A DNA stretch of 64,000 bases, taken from NCBI GenBank assembly GCA_963664085.2, contig CAXXLO010000002.1, forward strand, positions 1,302,001-1,366,000. Direction: 5' to 3'. The DNA comes from Bin5 sp022821545. Lineage in GTDB: Bacteria; Chloroflexota; Anaerolineae; Caldilineales; Caldilineaceae. Under the pieces are notes generated by a model. It was not told the DNA's origin. It made no database searches and worked only from the letters and a program-made list of their open reading frames with translations. Of this stretch, positions 60,901 to 64,000 are shown in pieces. Made by a program: the position numbers and the translations under genes. Each line of letters starts with the position of its first letter. Position 1 is the first letter of the stretch.

Positions 60901-63900
60901 GACAAGGAGGATGCTGACCTGCCTGGCTTCGACACTCGCGTATTGAGTAGGTTGGGCTGTGTACTTCTTTACGATGTACTCTCGGTCACCATTTCTTTTT
61001 TCAACTTTCAGTTCAACGATCACCCCACGATACCTGATATCTGTAATGCCTCCCGCTTGACTTGTATGTTCCTGCACATCCTGCCCGAGCGTGAGTCGAA
61101 GATCATGTAGAACAGTCGCATGGAATTCCCTTTCAGGCACATCATTAGCTCCTTTGAAAATCGCTTCTTGGGCGTATATTGCCAGCAGGTTAGTAAGGGC
61201 ATCAAGCATACTCCACAAATCAGCGAGTTCTTCTCTCACAATCGGACAGTCTTCGCACAATTGAGTGACAAGCTCAAGCATATGTTTGTCTTGTGGTCCG
61301 TTGTCCCTGCCCTTAGGCCACTTCTCATCATCAAGAACCTTAAAGCGTAAATCGTGCAAGCCTATAACTGGGGCTTCAAGAATGTTCCCATCGGATGTCT
61401 CAAAAGCTCCATGAACCGCAAATACTGTATCGTCAAACACATTGCTTTGGCCTGAATTGAATTTGATAGTCCCTGGGATTTCTCCCTGATACTCGCCACT
61501 TGCTGATTGCTCCGGAGGGTCAAGGGTGAATTCTGATATTACATATTCACTTTCTGGACATGTTGTAAGCATATTCAGGCGAAACCGAACCGCTTCTCTT
61601 GGCCATTCCAGACCACGGGCTTGAAAACTCAGCCTATACCGCTCACCGGGTTTCACGTGTTTTGGGCTCGCGAATGGAATACCGTCCAAGAACGCAATTA
61701 TTCGTACCAACGGTGGGAGATTGGATTGTTCCATCCCATTCTGACGATCTTGATAAGGAATCTTCTCTTCTTCTTTTTTCCGAAACAGTATAGGCAGTGG
61801 TATCGCCAAGAGGAATGAACACAATTGTTCGGGGATGAATCCCCCTGTTCGGAGTATTGCTTCGCGCAATGAATCAGCGCTGTCCGGCAACGCGAGAGAT
61901 TCCGACGACAACTTGCGTAGAAAGTCTTCAGTCAGAATCTCATGCCTAGTCCGCTCTTTGAGCAAGTCACCTTCTCCGCTCTGAGCAATCGCTAAACAGG
62001 TAGCTTGACTAACTAAGACACGTAGTCCCGCAACCATGACGTTCCACTCTTCATGTGCATTGAGGTCTGGCGCCTCCTCTAAAGTTTCGTCAATCCGGTT
62101 GACAATTGAACCGACCTCTTCAAGAAAATCCGGCTTGCCTTTTGCTGCCGTCCTTAAAAGTCCGCGAATGTCATGAATGAGTGCAACCGATTCAGAGGCT
62201 CGTCTAAGTCCCAATTCTGCTGCTTCCTTCATCACACCTCCACACTTCCTTCCTCAAAATATGCTTCCGCTAGGTCGCCGTTTCCGGCCCGCAACGATTC
62301 ATTCCCTTTTGCAATCTTCGCGAATGATTGCAAAAACGCGCGAAGCTTCTCGTTTCTGGGTTCAACGGGCAAGGCACTGGCTGCTGTTTCCAGCACACTT
62401 TGTTCATACCGAAATGCACGAAAGTGCGAGAAAAGACTTGCAAAGTAGCAGGCCTCCCAATGATCTCGTTTGGCTACTTCCTTAGCCGATACTAATAGGT
62501 CATCCGCTACTCGTTGGAATGTTCCTGTTGGCAATTGATGCAGCCACTCAAACATCAATTTTCGTTCCCTATCTCCGAAATTATTGACGCGGTCTCTGCC
62601 ATGGCGCGCCAGATAAACTCCTATATTCTTCGCGACTAGCCCAGCGATCTTCTCACTTGGGTCGCAGAACTGAACCATGCAATCCGCAATCTCCTGATCG
62701 ACATACTCTTCTCCAGTCGGAAAAACCAGTTCGACCATACGCAACGCAAGCAACTTGAGGCCTTGCTCACGCCACCCGATATTCAAGATCGCTAGGCAAA
62801 TCTCCTTGAGATGAAACTCTTCACGTTGATACGGAATAAGGTAACCTCCCAATAGCGTCAGAGCCTCATGCGCCTGCTTCCGATCAAACCAATCTAGTCG
62901 TCGCGTTACGGCCCTCCAAGCAGCTTGATGAACAACGACCTTTGAATCGTTCAAATGAACGAGAATAATGTGCACCATATTGGCTGGCGGTGATGAAGTA
63001 CTAGACGAAAACATTTCCACTGCTGCGTCTATTGCCTTACCTCGTACCCAAGCTGATTCGTAATCCATCAGTCCGCGCCAAAGCAACGGCAGCACACGCC
63101 CTCGCAAAGCGAAATTGCGACCATGCACACCAAGAAGCGTCATGCAGAACGCCTTAAAGCCGTCCTCAAGGTCCGCCGACGGTTGTTCCAGGCAGTCGTA
63201 GATTAAATCAAATGTTTCAGAAGGCTTGATCTTGCAGAGTTCTTCCAAACATTTCTGCAATTGCCATTTGAAGTTGACCCACTCCCGATCACGAATGAGT
63301 TTGTCTAGCTCTTCAACCTGAAGGTCTTGTGTTTGATTCTGATTGGGAAGTAGAATCTTTGGCGGTAGATCTGGCGAGCGTTCCTGTCCACAGAGGATAG
63401 CAAAATAACCTAAAAGAGAGTCAAAATACGACAGCATTTCTGCAGTTGCGTAAATGCAGGCAGTTTTTAACGCTTGAAGCGCTTGGATGCGAATTTTGAG
63501 ATCGAACCTGTCGTTCTTAGCCCATACCAGCAGCCGCTGAATTGCAACCTTTTCCGATCTTGAGACCTCAGTTCGACTTCGATTCTCACGACGATCTTCC
63601 CAACTTACGTTTCGGGGGAACAAAAGTCCTCGATACACATGGATGATATCACTTTGCACGGCTGGGCGAGCCAGGGGCATTGACTCAGCAAGAATCTGAT
63701 CAACGCGCTCTCCTGAGTGCTCAAACGCCGATTGCAAAATCGTAGTGATCTGTTCCGACGGCGGCTCGCTTCCAACACGTCCATCTTCGTAAAGTTCAAG
63801 TGATCGGACTAAGTCGCCAAGTAGACTCTCAACCAATTGTGGACGTGCGTTCTGAATAAGTCTGATTGCTCCACACAATTGAAAGCGCACATTATCATTT

Positions 63901-64000
63901 TCGTTTTTGAGTTCGCGCCGAATTATGTGTAGAACACTTTCTGGCTCAGCGTCAAGACTCCGTACAATCACAGCGGTGCTGTTAGCATAGTCAGATTCTT

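Overview
The window looks like bacterial chromosome of high G+C content from a heterotroph that takes up many sugars. Two Tat-exported lipoprotein sugar-binding proteins with MalF/MalG-type permeases, a rhamnoside/rhamnose gene set, PmoA/DUF6807, phytanoyl-CoA dioxygenase and DSD1-type genes suggest a Chloroflexota (Caldilineaceae-like) host. This is an inference from gene style; no rRNA or other phylogenetic marker is present except gatB and hppA.

Layout. 0.4-11.6 kb: sugar ABC transporter, a Panacea toxin-antitoxin pair, a GH106-like rhamnosidase, an enolase-superfamily dehydratase, an SDR and an L-rhamnose mutarotase. Together these read as import and non-phosphorylative breakdown of a rhamnose-type sugar. 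11.6-18.2 kb: AlbA/ATPase regulator, sugar isomerase, Gfo/Idh/MocA oxidoreductase, M55 D-aminopeptidase and a second enolase-superfamily enzyme. 18.2-19.9 kb: small secreted and membrane ORFs. 19.9-28.1 kb: membrane pyrophosphatase, SDR, DSD1-like PLP enzyme, and two tandem M20 peptidases plus the relic of a third, interleaved with orphan antitoxin-like genes.

28.2-48.8 kb is an accessory island with visibly lower and more uneven G+C. It holds broken HNH and transposase genes, an HNH + OLD-family pair, an intact IS3 element with a 5-bp target duplication inside a recognisable gene, HigBA, a second Panacea pair whose partner is a small membrane protein, a type IIG-like restriction-modification enzyme, an uncharacterised three-gene operon with a consensus promoter, a terminase-like pair, VapBC and a truncated IS1595 transposase.

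49.2-59.5 kb returns to host genes: dioxygenase, second sugar ABC operon, a frameshifted lytic transglycosylase, gatB and a PmoA-like protein. 59.6-64 kb is a second accessory patch: HEPN/MNT pair, an IS-truncated ORF, and a PD-(D/E)XK nuclease protein translationally coupled to a HEAT-like repeat protein that runs off the window.

The clearest structural themes are: many toxin-antitoxin modules and orphan antitoxins; solo IS3-type ends lying at the borders of the defence-like cassettes; a REP-like 29-bp repeat present twice in a spacer and once inside a coding sequence; and identical 13-bp-stem hairpins after both solute-binding-protein genes. The most promising candidates for an undescribed system are the HEAT/PD-(D/E)XK pair, the HNH/OLD pair and the three-gene operon next to the R-M gene.
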